From: RH-chloro-G1 sp003670575
GTDB taxonomy: Bacteria; Chloroflexota; Dehalococcoidia; UBA2979
Direction of reading: 5' to 3'
NCBI GenBank assembly: GCA_947499615.1
Contig: CANMOP010000015.1
Location: 1-51,452 of the forward strand
Length of the DNA: 51,452 nt
Numbering within the stretch: the first letter of the stretch is position 1; each line of letters starts with the position of its first letter. Of this stretch, positions 25,127 through 33,034 are shown in pieces. The position numbers and the translations under genes were made by a program. Below the pieces are notes generated by a model that was not told the DNA's origin, did not search any database, and saw only the letters and a program-made list of their open reading frames with translations.

Positions 25127-25198
25127 ATGCGCACAGTCACCATGCTCACACGATCAGTCAGCGGCGGACGCTGTGCCGTGGCGTGTGGCGTCCGATGA
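25127..25198 (+). CDS. putative 23-codon upstream ORF coupled to the first dikinase gene
   Basis: ATG 25127 opens a 23-residue frame (MRTVTMLTRSVSGG, then RCAVACGVR) whose TGA overlaps the ATG of the first dikinase gene in a 4-nt ATGA. The dikinase ATG has no Shine-Dalgarno sequence of its own, so its translation would depend on ribosomes finishing this short frame. The peptide has two cysteines close to its end. Similar short leaderless ORFs coupled to downstream genes are known in mycobacteria; whether this one senses anything is unknown. The alternative is that this stretch is simply the 5' part of a longer dikinase reading (GTG 25084). Confidence 0.4.
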   Translation: MRTVTMLTRSVSGGRCAVACGVR

Positions 25199-26781
25199 CG
25201 AATTCACCCTCGATGCACAACCCCGCGCCGAATGGCGCTGACACCGCGTCGATGGCGCGCGAGGGGATGCGAGTCGTCGTCGGCGAGAACGAGGATGGCG
25301 TCGTCTTCGAGCTGCCGAGCGCGGCTCACGCGGATGTAGCGTGGATGCACAACGAGCATCTGCCCGGCGCGGCGACCCCTCTCGAGATCAGCATCCGGGA
25401 CGTTCGCGTGCGCACGCTGCCCGACGGGTTCCCGGACTCGATCATGGTCAATGGCTACGGGTACGGGCGCGGGCAGATCACGAATGCCGGTGCCGGTCCC
25501 TTCGACCCGAGCATCGTCGCGAACTGGCGCGCGGCGCGGATGCCGGCGGTCGACGCGGTCATCGCGGAGTACGAGGCGTTCGACCCGGCGTCGATCGCGC
25601 CGGGCGACTGGCGCACGGCCCTCGCGGAGCCGGACGTGCGATTCTGGCTCGCGTTCGGCGGCGTGCATCGCGACACGGTTGGTCAGGTGCTGCCTGCGGC
25701 GGCACGCTGGCTCGATCTGTACGCGGAGCGATTCGGGGACGACAGCCGCGACGACTCGTTGGCGATGCTTGCCGGGTTCGCCAACGAGTCTGGCAGGCGG
25801 ACCAGTGCGCTCTGGAACCTGAGTCGCATCGCCGCCACCGACTCGTCGGTGCTGGATGCGGTCGCGAGTGGGATCGTGTCCACGGGCGACACCGCGGCCG
25901 CGGCGGCATTCCGAACTGGATTCCAGACACTGCTCGAACAGTTCGGCTCCACGACGATCATGCATCTGATGGATCTGCCCACCTGGCGCGAGGATCCCGC
26001 GGTGCCACTGTCGATGATCGCGGCGATGGCGGGAACCGAGCCTGGCGGGGACCCGCTGGTGCTGGAGGCGCACGCCATCGAGCGTCGCCACGTGCTGGAG
26101 GCGGAGCTCAAGCGGCTGGAGGCGGACGGTGACCCGGCGCTCCCCGCCCTCCGCGAGGTGTTGGCGGTGGCGCAGTACCTCGCTCCTGCGTCGGAGGATC
26201 ACAACCTGCTCTGTGACCAGCGCATGATCGCTGCCGCGCGCGGGCGATTCCTGCGCGTCGGGGCTGTGCTCACCGCTCGCGGGCTCGCCGCCGCTGGTGA
26301 TGTCTTCTACCTCACCTTCGATGAGTTGGTCGACTGGCTGGAGGAGTCGCGCACGGTGCCTGCCGAGGTGATTGCGCAGCGTCGAACGGAGTTGGCACGC
26401 TGGCGCACTGTCAGTCCGCCTACCCGATTGGGTGCGCAATCCGCAGTGGTGCCTGATGCCGTGGTGCTGCGTGGCACAGCTGGCTCCGCCGGCGTGTACC
26501 GGGGTCGCGCTCGTGTGCTGGCGTCGCTGGAGGATGCGGGCAGCCTGGAGATTGGCGACGTGCTGGTGTGCCCTGCGACGGCACCGGAGTGGACGCCATA
26601 CTTCAGTGTGATTGGCGCCCTGGTGAGCGACGTGGGTGGAGTGCTGACTCACGCCGCGGTGGTCGCGCGTGAGTTCGGGATACCGGCGGTGGTTGGTGCT
26701 GCCGGTGCCACAGCAGTGATCCCCGATGGCGCGTTCGTCACCGTCGACGGATCGCGCGGCCTGGTGACCGTCGAGCGCTAG
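25195..26781 (+). CDS. dikinase swivel subunit A (PEP-synthase/RPH-like, no ATP-grasp)
   Basis: The 528-residue protein lacks an ATP-grasp domain and the PEP/pyruvate barrel. It begins, after about 45 residues, with AWMHNEHLPGAATPLEISI, the entry motif of the central substrate-binding domain of rifampin phosphotransferase and phenylphosphate synthase subunit 1. The helical domain follows (about 95-400; APASEDHNLLCDQRM, DVFYLTFDELVDWL) and then the swivel domain with phospho-histidine H486 in GGVLTHAAVVAREFG. It should accept a phosphoryl group from an ATP-grasp partner on H486 and pass it to an alcohol or phenol. The partner is most likely encoded two genes downstream. The start ATG 25195 is coupled to the short upstream ORF. 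Substrate unknown. Confidence 0.87.
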   Translation: MTNSPSMHNPAPNGADTASMAREGMRVVVGENEDGVVFELPSAAHADVAWMHNEHLPGAATPLEISIRDVRVRTLPDGFPDSIMVNGYGYGRGQITNAGAGPFDPSIVANWRAARMPAVDAVIAEYEAFDPASIAPGDWRTALAEPDVRFWLAFGGVHRDTVGQVLPAAARWLDLYAERFGDDSRDDSLAMLAGFANESGRRTSALWNLSRIAATDSSVLDAVASGIVSTGDTAAAAAFRTGFQTLLEQFGSTTIMHLMDLPTWREDPAVPLSMIAAMAGTEPGGDPLVLEAHAIERRHVLEAELKRLEADGDPALPALREVLAVAQYLAPASEDHNLLCDQRMIAAARGRFLRVGAVLTARGLAAAGDVFYLTFDELVDWLEESRTVPAEVIAQRRTELARWRTVSPPTRLGAQSAVVPDAVVLRGTAGSAGVYRGRARVLASLEDAGSLEIGDVLVCPATAPEWTPYFSVIGALVSDVGGVLTHAAVVAREFGIPAVVGAAGATAVIPDGAFVTVDGSRGLVTVER

Positions 26782-26840
26782 GTGTACTGCGCAGGGACAT
26801 TGGTAACACGGGTGATGGGCGGGAGCCCTCCGATGGCCGA

Positions 26841-28388
26841 GTGACTGCGGTGGTGATTGTACTGGTGCAGACAGCGTTTGCGCAGGGGACCACGCAGGCA
26901 ATCGAGAAGTTGTCTATGCCGATCGCGGGGCTGCGCACCATGGTGCAGAACGGGTACCTGTACCTCGGACCGATTCCCGTGCTGGAGCCCCCGGAGGTGC
27001 TACATGCTCGATTCGAGGAGATGAAGCGAATCACGATGCAGCTCGGTGCGACGGTTCTGGCGGACTGGCGCGCGGAATTCGAGCCGAAAGTGAAGCGCCT
27101 CGGGGATCGCATCCTCTCGTTCGACTACGCCGGAAGTAGCACTGCGCAGGTATCGAGTTTCGTGAAGAGCTTCCACGACGACCTCGCGCACGTGTGGGAC
27201 ATCCACATGCGCGTGAACATCCCGCCGATGAACGCGGTGTTCGGCCTGGAGGAGTTTCTCCAGCACACCATCGGCGACGAGGCGGTGACGCAATCCCGCC
27301 AACTGCTGCAAGGCTTCGAGAACAAGTCGGTCGCGCTTGGCCGAGAGATCTGGAGCCTCAGCCGCTGGGTGCGCTCCATCGACGGGCTCGCCGATGCAGT
27401 GCTCGCCGCTCGCGTGCGTAACGGCGTGATCGAGCTGCAGTCGCACCCGGAGGCGGATGCGTTCCAGGAGCGCATGCGCGTGTTCCTGGACGACTTCGGT
27501 TGGCGCGCGGACATCTTCGGTGCGTTCGCTCACCCGACCTGGCGCGAAGACCCCTCGACGCCACTGGTGCAACTGAAGGGCTTCATCGTGAAGCCTGACT
27601 CCGAGGATCCACTGCGCGGTCACGCAGAGCAGGCGCAAGCCCGCGAGCGACTCACCGGCGAGCTTGCGGCACGGCTGCCCGAGGAGTTGCGTCCGCAGTT
27701 CCACGGGATGTTGGGCATGGCGCAGCAGTACATCCCGATCGCCGAGGATCACAACTTCACGATCGATCAGGGGTACACGGGTGTCATGCGGCACGGGCTG
27801 CTTGAGCTTGGCAAGAAACTGGCGCAGGACGGCGTGTTGCCGCACGCGGACGATGTCTTCTTTCTCACGTACGACGAGGCGTGCGCGGTCGCGGACGGAC
27901 AACTCGCGGGCCTCGACGCACGCGCGCGCGTGCGTCGTCAGCAGTTCGTCGCGCAGGCGAAGGTAGTACCGCCGCCCGCGCTGGGAACGCCGCCGCCGGC
28001 CGACATGCCGCCCGACCCGTTGGTGACGAAGTTCTTCGGCTTCGGTGCGCCGATCTCGCAGGAGCCGAAGGTGATCACCGGGTATCCGGCATCGCAGGGT
28101 GTCGTGACCGGTGTCGCACGTGTCGTCATGACGCTGGATCAGGCTGACAAGCTGCAGGCCGGAGACATCCTCGTGTGCCGCATGACCATGCCCGCGTGGA
28201 CCCCGCTCTTCGGCGTGGCGGGCGCGATTGTCGCCGACGCCGGTGGCCCGCTTTCGCACTGCGCGATTGTGGCCCGGGAGTACGGCATCCCGTGCGTGGC
28301 CGGTACACAGGTGGGCACCAGCGTGATCACGGATGGGATGCGGCTGCGTGTGGATGGCAGCACCGGGCGCGTACAGATATTGGACTGA
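26841..28388 (+). CDS. dikinase swivel subunit B (paralogue, shortened N-terminus)
   Basis: This 515-residue paralogue of subunit A has the same helical domain (IPIAEDHNFTIDQGY, DDVFFLTYDEACAVAD) and swivel domain with phospho-histidine H473 in GGPLSHCAIVAREYG, at the same distance from the C-terminus (43 residues). Similarity begins at AIEKLSMPIAGLRTMVQNGY; the conserved W..N.EHLP...TPL entry motif of subunit A has no counterpart. No in-frame start exists upstream before the preceding gene, so the protein is really short or starts from the GTG at 26841, which overlaps the TGA of a 9-codon mini-ORF (26815-26844). An extra Pro-rich linker (VVPPPALGTPPPADMPPDP) precedes the swivel. It is 59 nt after subunit A and 1 nt before the ATP-grasp gene. 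Confidence 0.87.
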   Translation: MTAVVIVLVQTAFAQGTTQAIEKLSMPIAGLRTMVQNGYLYLGPIPVLEPPEVLHARFEEMKRITMQLGATVLADWRAEFEPKVKRLGDRILSFDYAGSSTAQVSSFVKSFHDDLAHVWDIHMRVNIPPMNAVFGLEEFLQHTIGDEAVTQSRQLLQGFENKSVALGREIWSLSRWVRSIDGLADAVLAARVRNGVIELQSHPEADAFQERMRVFLDDFGWRADIFGAFAHPTWREDPSTPLVQLKGFIVKPDSEDPLRGHAEQAQARERLTGELAARLPEELRPQFHGMLGMAQQYIPIAEDHNFTIDQGYTGVMRHGLLELGKKLAQDGVLPHADDVFFLTYDEACAVADGQLAGLDARARVRRQQFVAQAKVVPPPALGTPPPADMPPDPLVTKFFGFGAPISQEPKVITGYPASQGVVTGVARVVMTLDQADKLQAGDILVCRMTMPAWTPLFGVAGAIVADAGGPLSHCAIVAREYGIPCVAGTQVGTSVITDGMRLRVDGSTGRVQILD

Positions 28389-28389
28389 C

Positions 28390-29244
28390 ATGACCGAAGA
28401 TGCTGCTGGCCGAATGCGTTGGCTTGGCGCGGAGGACTGCAACGACGAGGGGACGGTAGGCGGTAAGGCGGCCAGTCTGAGCCGCCTCGCCGCCCGCTAC
28501 CCCGTGCCGCCGGGCTTCGCGCTGCCCGCGCTGCCCGCGTCGATGGTGCTCACGCCGGCGCTGTCCGAGGCGATCGAGCGGTCGTACCTCGAGCTGGGGG
28601 ATCGCTGCGGCGTCGCGGAGCCCGTAGTCGCGGTGCGTTCGTCCGCGGTGGACGAGGATGGCGTCGGATCGTCGTTCGCCGGTCAACACGCCACCTACCT
28701 CAACGTACGCGGGGGCGCGGCGGTGGTGGATGCGGTGCAACGATGCATGCGGTCGGCAGAATCCACCGAGGCGACCACCTACCGTCAGTCGCGCGGCCTC
28801 AACCTCGATGACGTGCGCATCGCTGTGCTGGTGCAACAACTCGTCAACGCGGATGTTGCAGCGGTCGCCTTCAGTGCCAACCCCGTCTCTGGTGAGCGTG
28901 GTGAGGTGATGATCACGTCCAACTGGGGGCTCGGCGAGAGCATCGTCGGCGGCACGGTCACACCGGATTTGTTCGTGCTGCAGAAGGAATCGCTGGCGCT
29001 GACGATGCAGGAGATCGGCACGAAGGAGCGGATGACGGTCCGGACCGACCTCGGCACGGACGACGTCGACACTCCGGCGGAGCTGCAACACGTCCCCAGC
29101 CTCAGCGAGGCTGAGGTGCGCGAGATTGCGGCGCTTGCCGTGTCGCTGGAGGCCGAAGTCGGATCGCCGGTGGACATCGAGTGTGCGATCGCGGGCGGTG
29201 TGCTGTACCTGCTGCAGTGCCGCCCGATTACGACGCTGCGCTGA
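28390..29244 (+). CDS. dikinase ATP-grasp subunit (PPDK_N domain only)
   Basis: The 284-residue protein is just the N-terminal ATP-binding domain of PEP synthase-type enzymes: lysine in VGGKAASLSRL, PVPPGFALP, the arginine-containing VAVRSSAVDEDGVGSSFAGQ, SANPVSGERGEVMI, NWGLGESIVGGTVTPD and the closing DIECAI...LYLLQCRPIT. It is shorter than the usual 320-350 residues. It should phosphorylate the histidines of the two swivel proteins encoded just upstream, using ATP (releasing AMP and phosphate in the RPH/phenylphosphate synthase scheme). ATG 28390 lies 1 nt after the subunit B stop, so translation is coupled; the longer frame from 28333 is inside subunit B. It ends the cluster and converges on the SDR gene. 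Confidence 0.9.
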   Translation: MTEDAAGRMRWLGAEDCNDEGTVGGKAASLSRLAARYPVPPGFALPALPASMVLTPALSEAIERSYLELGDRCGVAEPVVAVRSSAVDEDGVGSSFAGQHATYLNVRGGAAVVDAVQRCMRSAESTEATTYRQSRGLNLDDVRIAVLVQQLVNADVAAVAFSANPVSGERGEVMITSNWGLGESIVGGTVTPDLFVLQKESLALTMQEIGTKERMTVRTDLGTDDVDTPAELQHVPSLSEAEVREIAALAVSLEAEVGSPVDIECAIAGGVLYLLQCRPITTLR

Positions 29245-29260
29245 CCCTCGAGCGTGGCGC

Positions 29261-30016
29261 TCAGCCTCGCCCGACGAACGGCATCGACGCTGCCATCACG
29301 GTCATGAAGAGCACGTTCGCGTCCGGCGGCAGGCTGGCCATGTAGACCACGGCGCGCGCGACATCGTCGACGTGCATCGTCGGCTCAGGGCGGGTGGTGC
29401 CGTCCGGCTGTGCGATCCCGGTGCGCATACGCTCGGTCATCGACGTTTCGGCGTTGCCGATGTCGATCTGCCCGCAGGTCACGCCGATGCGACGCCCATC
29501 GAGGGCCAGGGAGCGAGTCAACCCCGTGATCGCATGCTTGGTCGTCGTGTAGGGCGCGCTGTCCGGTCGAGGGGTGTGCGCGGCGAGCGAGCCGTTGTTG
29601 ATGATGCGTCCGCCGCCCGGGACCTGCTCCTTCATCAACCGCATGGCACCCTGCGCGCAGAGGAAGGCGCCGTGGACGTTCACGTCGACCACTCGCTTCC
29701 AGTCGTCGAATGTCAGGTCCTCGAAGTGCACCGGCGGGCCACTCGCGCCTGCGTTGTTGAACAGCAGGTCGAGGCGGCCGAACGTGGTTCGCACCGACTG
29801 GAACATCGAACCCACCGAGGCTGGATCCGCCACGTCGGTTGGCACAACGAGGTGTCCGGCTCCGGCGAGCATGCCGGCGGTCTCATCGAGCGGTGGGCGG
29901 CGTCGGCCCGCCAGCACGAGGGTGTACCCCTCGGCCGCCAGCGCGATCGAGGCGGCGCGACCGATCCCGCTGCCCGCGCCCGTCACCAACGCCACGCGTC
30001 GAGGTGTCGCATCCAT
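29261..30016 (-). CDS. short-chain dehydrogenase/reductase (SDR)
   Basis: A 251-residue classical SDR. The cofactor motif is TGAGSGIG near the N-terminus, followed by GRR (suggesting NADP(H)), NNAG at about 90, the catalytic Ser in NNGSLAAHTP and YTTTK as the Tyr/Lys pair. All catalytic residues are in place, so it should oxidise an alcohol or reduce a ketone; the substrate is unknown. ATG 30016 is preceded by AGGAA and begins right before the Rossmann strand; the longer reading from 30073 adds a basic, non-family stretch. It converges on the split-dikinase cluster with only 16 nt between stops. Confidence 0.92.
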   Translation of the reverse strand: MDATPRRVALVTGAGSGIGRAASIALAAEGYTLVLAGRRRPPLDETAGMLAGAGHLVVPTDVADPASVGSMFQSVRTTFGRLDLLFNNAGASGPPVHFEDLTFDDWKRVVDVNVHGAFLCAQGAMRLMKEQVPGGGRIINNGSLAAHTPRPDSAPYTTTKHAITGLTRSLALDGRRIGVTCGQIDIGNAETSMTERMRTGIAQPDGTTRPEPTMHVDDVARAVVYMASLPPDANVLFMTVMAASMPFVGRG

Positions 30017-30291
30017 CGTTCCTGCCCCCACATGCCGTGTTCTTGGTGATCGTTTGCTGCGCGCGAGGTTCAAATCGCGGTTGAGGAATAGTACGCCCGC
30101 CGCGACGCGAGTCGGTCGGCGCGGGCTGCGCTGGTGCTGTGCCGTGTGTCGGGGAGGGGCGCGGTATCATCTCGGCGCTGCGGCGAACGCTCGGTTCTCC
30201 ATCGCGCATGTGCGACGTGGCCTTGCATCGATCGACACAGGCGGCGTCCGCGCGGGACCGCCGCCCGATCCGGAGCCGTCGAGGAGTGATC

Positions 30292-30690
30292 GTGGAGTAC
30301 AAGGTCTCGATCAACAGCTACGCCGAAGTCGGAGCCGTTGCGGATCCGTCGGGCGGTGTGTTCGACGGCTCGATCACCGTTCGTGCGCTGCCGTCGCAGG
30401 TTGCGCTGCGCACGGCGTGGCTGATCCGCGGGCTGGAGGACATGCCGGGCTATCTCCCGATCGCGCGCCTGACCCTCGCACATCACGAGCCGGGGAGTGA
30501 CCGCCCGGAGGCCGTGGACCCGACAATCTACCATCCGCCGCTGGATCGGTGGGACGGCAGTTCGGTGTTGTTCCTGTCGTACACGGTGCAATTGCGATCG
30601 ATCGGTGCGCATAGAATCGAATTCCCAAAGGTGGAGGCACCGGAGTTCGCGGTGGCGGTCCGGACAGCGGAGTCGCAAACGTCTGGTTGA
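30292..30690 (+). CDS. hypothetical protein
   Basis: I do not recognise this protein of about 131 residues. The body (EYKVSINSYAEVGAVAD, SITVRALPSQVALRTAWLI, IARLTLAHHE, YTVQLRSIGAHRIEFP) reads like a soluble alternating-strand domain. GTG 30292 has GAGGAG 6 nt upstream; GTG 30286 is an alternative and the longer frame from 30139 has an Arg-rich non-protein-like start. A TATCAT box at about 30168 could be its promoter. It is divergent from the SDR gene and converges on tRNA-Pro. Confidence 0.55.
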   Translation: MEYKVSINSYAEVGAVADPSGGVFDGSITVRALPSQVALRTAWLIRGLEDMPGYLPIARLTLAHHEPGSDRPEAVDPTIYHPPLDRWDGSSVLFLSYTVQLRSIGAHRIEFPKVEAPEFAVAVRTAESQTSG

Positions 30691-30737
30691 CCGCAGGCGT
30701 CTCGCGGCTCGTGTCATGCGGCGTGCGAGGGGAGTGA

Positions 30738-30814
30738 TGGTCGGGGTGCGCAGATTCGAACTGCGGACTTCTGCGTCCCAAACGCAGCGCTCTGCCAGGC
30801 TGAGCTACACCCCG
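30738..30814 (-). tRNA. tRNA-Pro (UGG)
   Basis: The minus strand folds into a full cloverleaf: acceptor CGGGGTG with CACCCCG (C1-G72, a proline identity feature), D-arm GCTCAG...GAGC, anticodon stem CTGCG/CGCAG around loop TTTGGGA (anticodon TGG), T-arm with GTTCGAAT, discriminator A and a genome-encoded CCA at 30738-30740. It reads CCA and, by wobble, other proline codons. Confidence 0.96.
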
Positions 30815-30826
30815 TCGACATCGACG

Positions 30827-31180
30827 CTACGTGGCGCATCCCTCACACGTCAACGCCTGCGCTCGATGATACCCGCAATCTGCGCAAGACCAGACTTGCA
30901 GGCCGCCCGGCTGAGTGACGCTGCGATGCTCATGTTCGGTCGCCAGCGCTCCGCCGCAGGAGGGGCAGATCAGGCGCTCGATGCTGGCGCGCTCCAGGTC
31001 GGCGGCACCTCGGCGCCACACGGTCAGCGCCACACCCAGAGCCACAATCGCGCCCACCACAGGTGCAATGTCCGGGGGGCCGAGGCGCGCCGCCAGCTGG
31101 GAAGCCCCGAAGTACCACGCCCCACCGGCGAACAGGCTCACCAGGGTCATGGGCAGGCCCCGTAGCCAGATGCGCCACAT
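30827..31180 (-). CDS. membrane zinc-ribbon protein
   Basis: The 117-residue protein has two transmembrane segments (about 8-28 and 38-55) and then a cytoplasmic zinc ribbon: CPSCGG (about 73) and CADCGY (about 98), with one more CEGC at the C-terminal end. It resembles the other membrane zinc-ribbon protein in this window in concept but not in order of sequence. The start codon lies 8 nt downstream of the pyrD stop, so the two are probably co-transcribed, and tRNA-Pro follows 12 nt after the stop. Function unknown. Confidence 0.75.
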   Translation of the reverse strand: MWRIWLRGLPMTLVSLFAGGAWYFGASQLAARLGPPDIAPVVGAIVALGVALTVWRRGAADLERASIERLICPSCGGALATEHEHRSVTQPGGLQVWSCADCGYHRAQALTCEGCAT

Positions 31181-31188
31181 CGTGACGC

Positions 31189-32127
31189 TTAGTCCCGCGG
31201 CCGCGCCGCGCCGATGATCTCAATCAGGCTCGTGACGCCCTCCTGCTCGCACCAGGCGCGCAGACCGGCCAGCACGTGCCACGGGGCCTCGGGGTCGCGG
31301 AACGTCGCCGTACCGACCTGCACAGCGCTTGCGCCGGCCATGATGAACTCCACGGCATCGGTACCGGAGGACACGCCCCCGGCTGCGAAGATCGGCAGCG
31401 ATGTTGCAGAGGCCGCAAGGAACACCATGCGAAGCGCGATCGGCTTGATCGCGGGCCCGGAGAGCCCGCCGAAGGACGTCGCCAGCACGGGTCGTCGTCG
31501 GCGGATATCGATGGCCATCGCAGGCACCGTGTTCATGACGGTCAGGGCGTCGGCTCCCGCATCCTCGATGGCAGCGGCGATGGGCCGGATGTCGGCGACG
31601 CTGGGCGTGACCTTCACCGTGATTGGGAGCGCGGAATGGGATCGCACGGCGCGTACCACGTTGGCCGCGGCCACCGGATCCTGACCGAACTCCAGGCCGC
31701 CCGCCGCCACGTTCGGACAGGAGATGTTCACCTCCAGCCCCGCGACGCCCGCGACGCCGTCCAGTCGCTCCGCCAGTTGGCCGTACTCGGCGACGGTCTC
31801 GCCCATGATGTTGACCAGGACGGGCACCTGCCAGCGCGCCCAGATCGGCGCAACCTCGGCGACCAGCGCGCCAACCCCGATGTTCTGGAATCCGATGGAG
31901 TTGATCATCCCGCTGGGCGTCTCCACCGTGCGGGGGGTCTGGTTGCCGCGACGCGGCTGAAGGGTGGTGCCTTTCGAGACGAGCGCACCCAGCGCATCGA
32001 CGTCGAAGCGCTTGGCGAACTCCAGCCCGTTGGAGAAGGTGCCCGAGGCGACCATCACGGGGTTGCGAAGCCGCAGCTCCTGCTTCCCGCCGCGCCCGAT
32101 GACAACACTGAGGTCGAGGTCTGCCAC
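31189..32127 (-). CDS. pyrD: dihydroorotate dehydrogenase, catalytic subunit (type 1B)
   Basis: PyrD oxidises dihydroorotate to orotate with FMN. The 312-residue TIM barrel shows NPVMVASGTFSNG, SKGTTLQPRRGNQTPR, NSIGFQNIG, the active-site loop NISCPNV with the catalytic cysteine (type 1 enzymes), NTVPAMAIDI and the FMN phosphate site AAGGVSSGTDAVEF. Cysteine rather than serine plus the presence of PyrK in the window makes it type 1B, an NAD-linked heterotetramer. Its PyrK partner is encoded in the main pyr operon about 4.3 kb away, so the pair is split. GTG 32127 has GGGAG 6 nt upstream, and TATCAT at 32145-32150 may be its -10 box. Confidence 0.95.
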   Translation of the reverse strand: MADLDLSVVIGRGGKQELRLRNPVMVASGTFSNGLEFAKRFDVDALGALVSKGTTLQPRRGNQTPRTVETPSGMINSIGFQNIGVGALVAEVAPIWARWQVPVLVNIMGETVAEYGQLAERLDGVAGVAGLEVNISCPNVAAGGLEFGQDPVAAANVVRAVRSHSALPITVKVTPSVADIRPIAAAIEDAGADALTVMNTVPAMAIDIRRRRPVLATSFGGLSGPAIKPIALRMVFLAASATSLPIFAAGGVSSGTDAVEFIMAGASAVQVGTATFRDPEAPWHVLAGLRAWCEQEGVTSLIEIIGAARPRD

Positions 32128-32198
32128 AGCACGCTCCCGGCGCGATGATACGACGCGCGTGCGCGGGGTTACAGCAGGTCGCCAGTCACGCCCGTCGA

Positions 32199-32222
32199 TC
32201 GAGCGCGGCCGCGGCCGCTCGA
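32199..32222 (-). terminator. GC-rich imperfect hairpin upstream of pyrD
   Basis: TCGAGCGCGGCC faces GGCCGCTCGA with a 2-nt bulge around GC, in the 205 nt between the small zinc-protein stop (32333) and pyrD. It may end the small-gene transcript. There is no U-tract. The rest of this gap shows only the pyrD -10 candidate. Confidence 0.4.
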
Positions 32223-32332
32223 CTGCGTTCGCGTGCGAGCGAATGAGGACGGCCCCCGGAGCCGGGTGCCGTCGCGCGCCGGGCGAACCTGGCGCAACTC
32301 AAATCAGCAACGACGAGGCTCACGAGGTGAGG

Positions 32333-32593
32333 CTAGGCCTCTTCGCCGGTCTCGTCCGAGAGCAGGATCTCGGAGGGCTTGGAGACGCGCACACCACTCC
32401 GCAGCGAGTTGCGCAGCGTGTTGGTTTGCTCCCACATCACGGCTTCGGTGGAGTTGGTGAATGCCTTCTCAACGCCGCAGCGTCGGCAGCGGCCGAAACT
32501 CTCGCGGCCGTTTGGTGCCTCGATCATCCAGTGGTGTACGCACGTGGCGGCAACCACCGTTGCCGTCGGGCGTTCTCGTGCTTCGCTTGTCAT
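32333..32593 (-). CDS. small zinc-binding-motif protein, unknown function
   Basis: The 86-residue protein has CVHHWMIEAPNG followed by GRCRRCGVEKAF, which gives a C/H...C-X2-C set suitable for one zinc. The second half is polar (SGVRVSKPSEILLSDETGEEA). Small proteins with the pattern HHW...F.RCRRCG are frequent in Chloroflexota genomes without known function. I chose ATG 32593 because GGAGG lies 8 nt upstream; GTG 32599 would be only 2 nt from it. It has a strong sigma-70-type promoter at 32676-32704 and stands alone, so it is likely well expressed. Confidence 0.8.
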   Translation of the reverse strand: MTSEARERPTATVVAATCVHHWMIEAPNGRESFGRCRRCGVEKAFTNSTEAVMWEQTNTLRNSLRSGVRVSKPSEILLSDETGEEA

Positions 32594-32675
32594 AATCACT
32601 AACCTCCAACTGATGCTGCGCTCCGCCGCGTAGTCTGCGCTTCACTGACGCAAGCCCTGACGGTGGAACGCTCAT

Positions 32676-32704
32676 ACAATACGAGTTATCCTGTCTCGCG
32701 TCAA
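32676..32704 (-). promoter_or_regulatory. sigma-70 promoter TTGACG-N17-TATTGT
   Basis: On the minus strand TTGACG (32699-32704) is followed after exactly 17 nt by TATTGT (32676-32681). It would start a leader of about 75 nt for the small zinc-motif gene. It is the best consensus promoter in the window. Confidence 0.7.
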
Positions 32705-32782
32705 CGATTCTTTCATTAAATAGTTGTAAAGTACCGATACCGCTCCGAGCGCCCAGCCGGAGTCCGGCCTATACTCCAAGCA

Positions 32783-32926
32783 GTGAGTTTCATCCGATTC
32801 CAACCGTTCCCACCCCGCCTGTACCAGTCCCGCTGGGCTCCTGGCGCCGAGGCCTCCTGTGGGGAGGCGCATCTTGGGGTGGCTGTTCCGCGTGTGCGTC
32901 ACGCCACTGCGGTCGTACATGAGTGA
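32783..32926 (+). CDS. candidate 47-codon leaderless ORF
   Basis: GTG 32783 lies 7 nt after TATACT (32770-32775), the same arrangement as the leaderless genes elsewhere in the window. It would encode 47 residues beginning MSFIRFQPFPPRLYQ. No family is recognisable, and it may simply be the untranslated leader of mrp. It is listed because of the promoter spacing only. Confidence 0.25.
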   Translation: MSFIRFQPFPPRLYQSRWAPGAEASCGEAHLGVAVPRVRHATAVVHE

Positions 32927-33034
32927 GAACGTTCATGACCCCATGTGGGTTCCCACGTCCCTTGAGATTCCGATTACGCATCGAATCGCTCATCTGACGC
33001 CAGCACGCCGCACTCGGCGGCCGGAGGAATGTCC

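Larger units (their letters stand above)
32594..33034. other. 440-nt divergent, locally AT-rich intergenic region
   Basis: Between the small zinc gene and mrp lie a strong minus promoter, a plus TATACT box, an AT-rich patch (32701-32735, unusual for this genome), a candidate 47-codon leaderless ORF (32783-32926) and a second possible short frame (ATG at 32920, 46 codons, running into mrp). An inverted repeat ATGTGGG/CCCACGT with a 2-nt loop sits at 32943-32958. Nothing here is a recognisable gene. Confidence 0.5.

Noticed and set aside
25204..26901. 565-codon minus-strand frame opposite dikinase subunit A
   Set aside because: Arg/His-rich shadow; the plus-strand protein has clear dikinase motifs.
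32672..32920. 82-codon minus-strand frame in the gap before mrp
   Set aside because: It runs through the strong promoter of the small zinc gene and has no ribosome site or family features.
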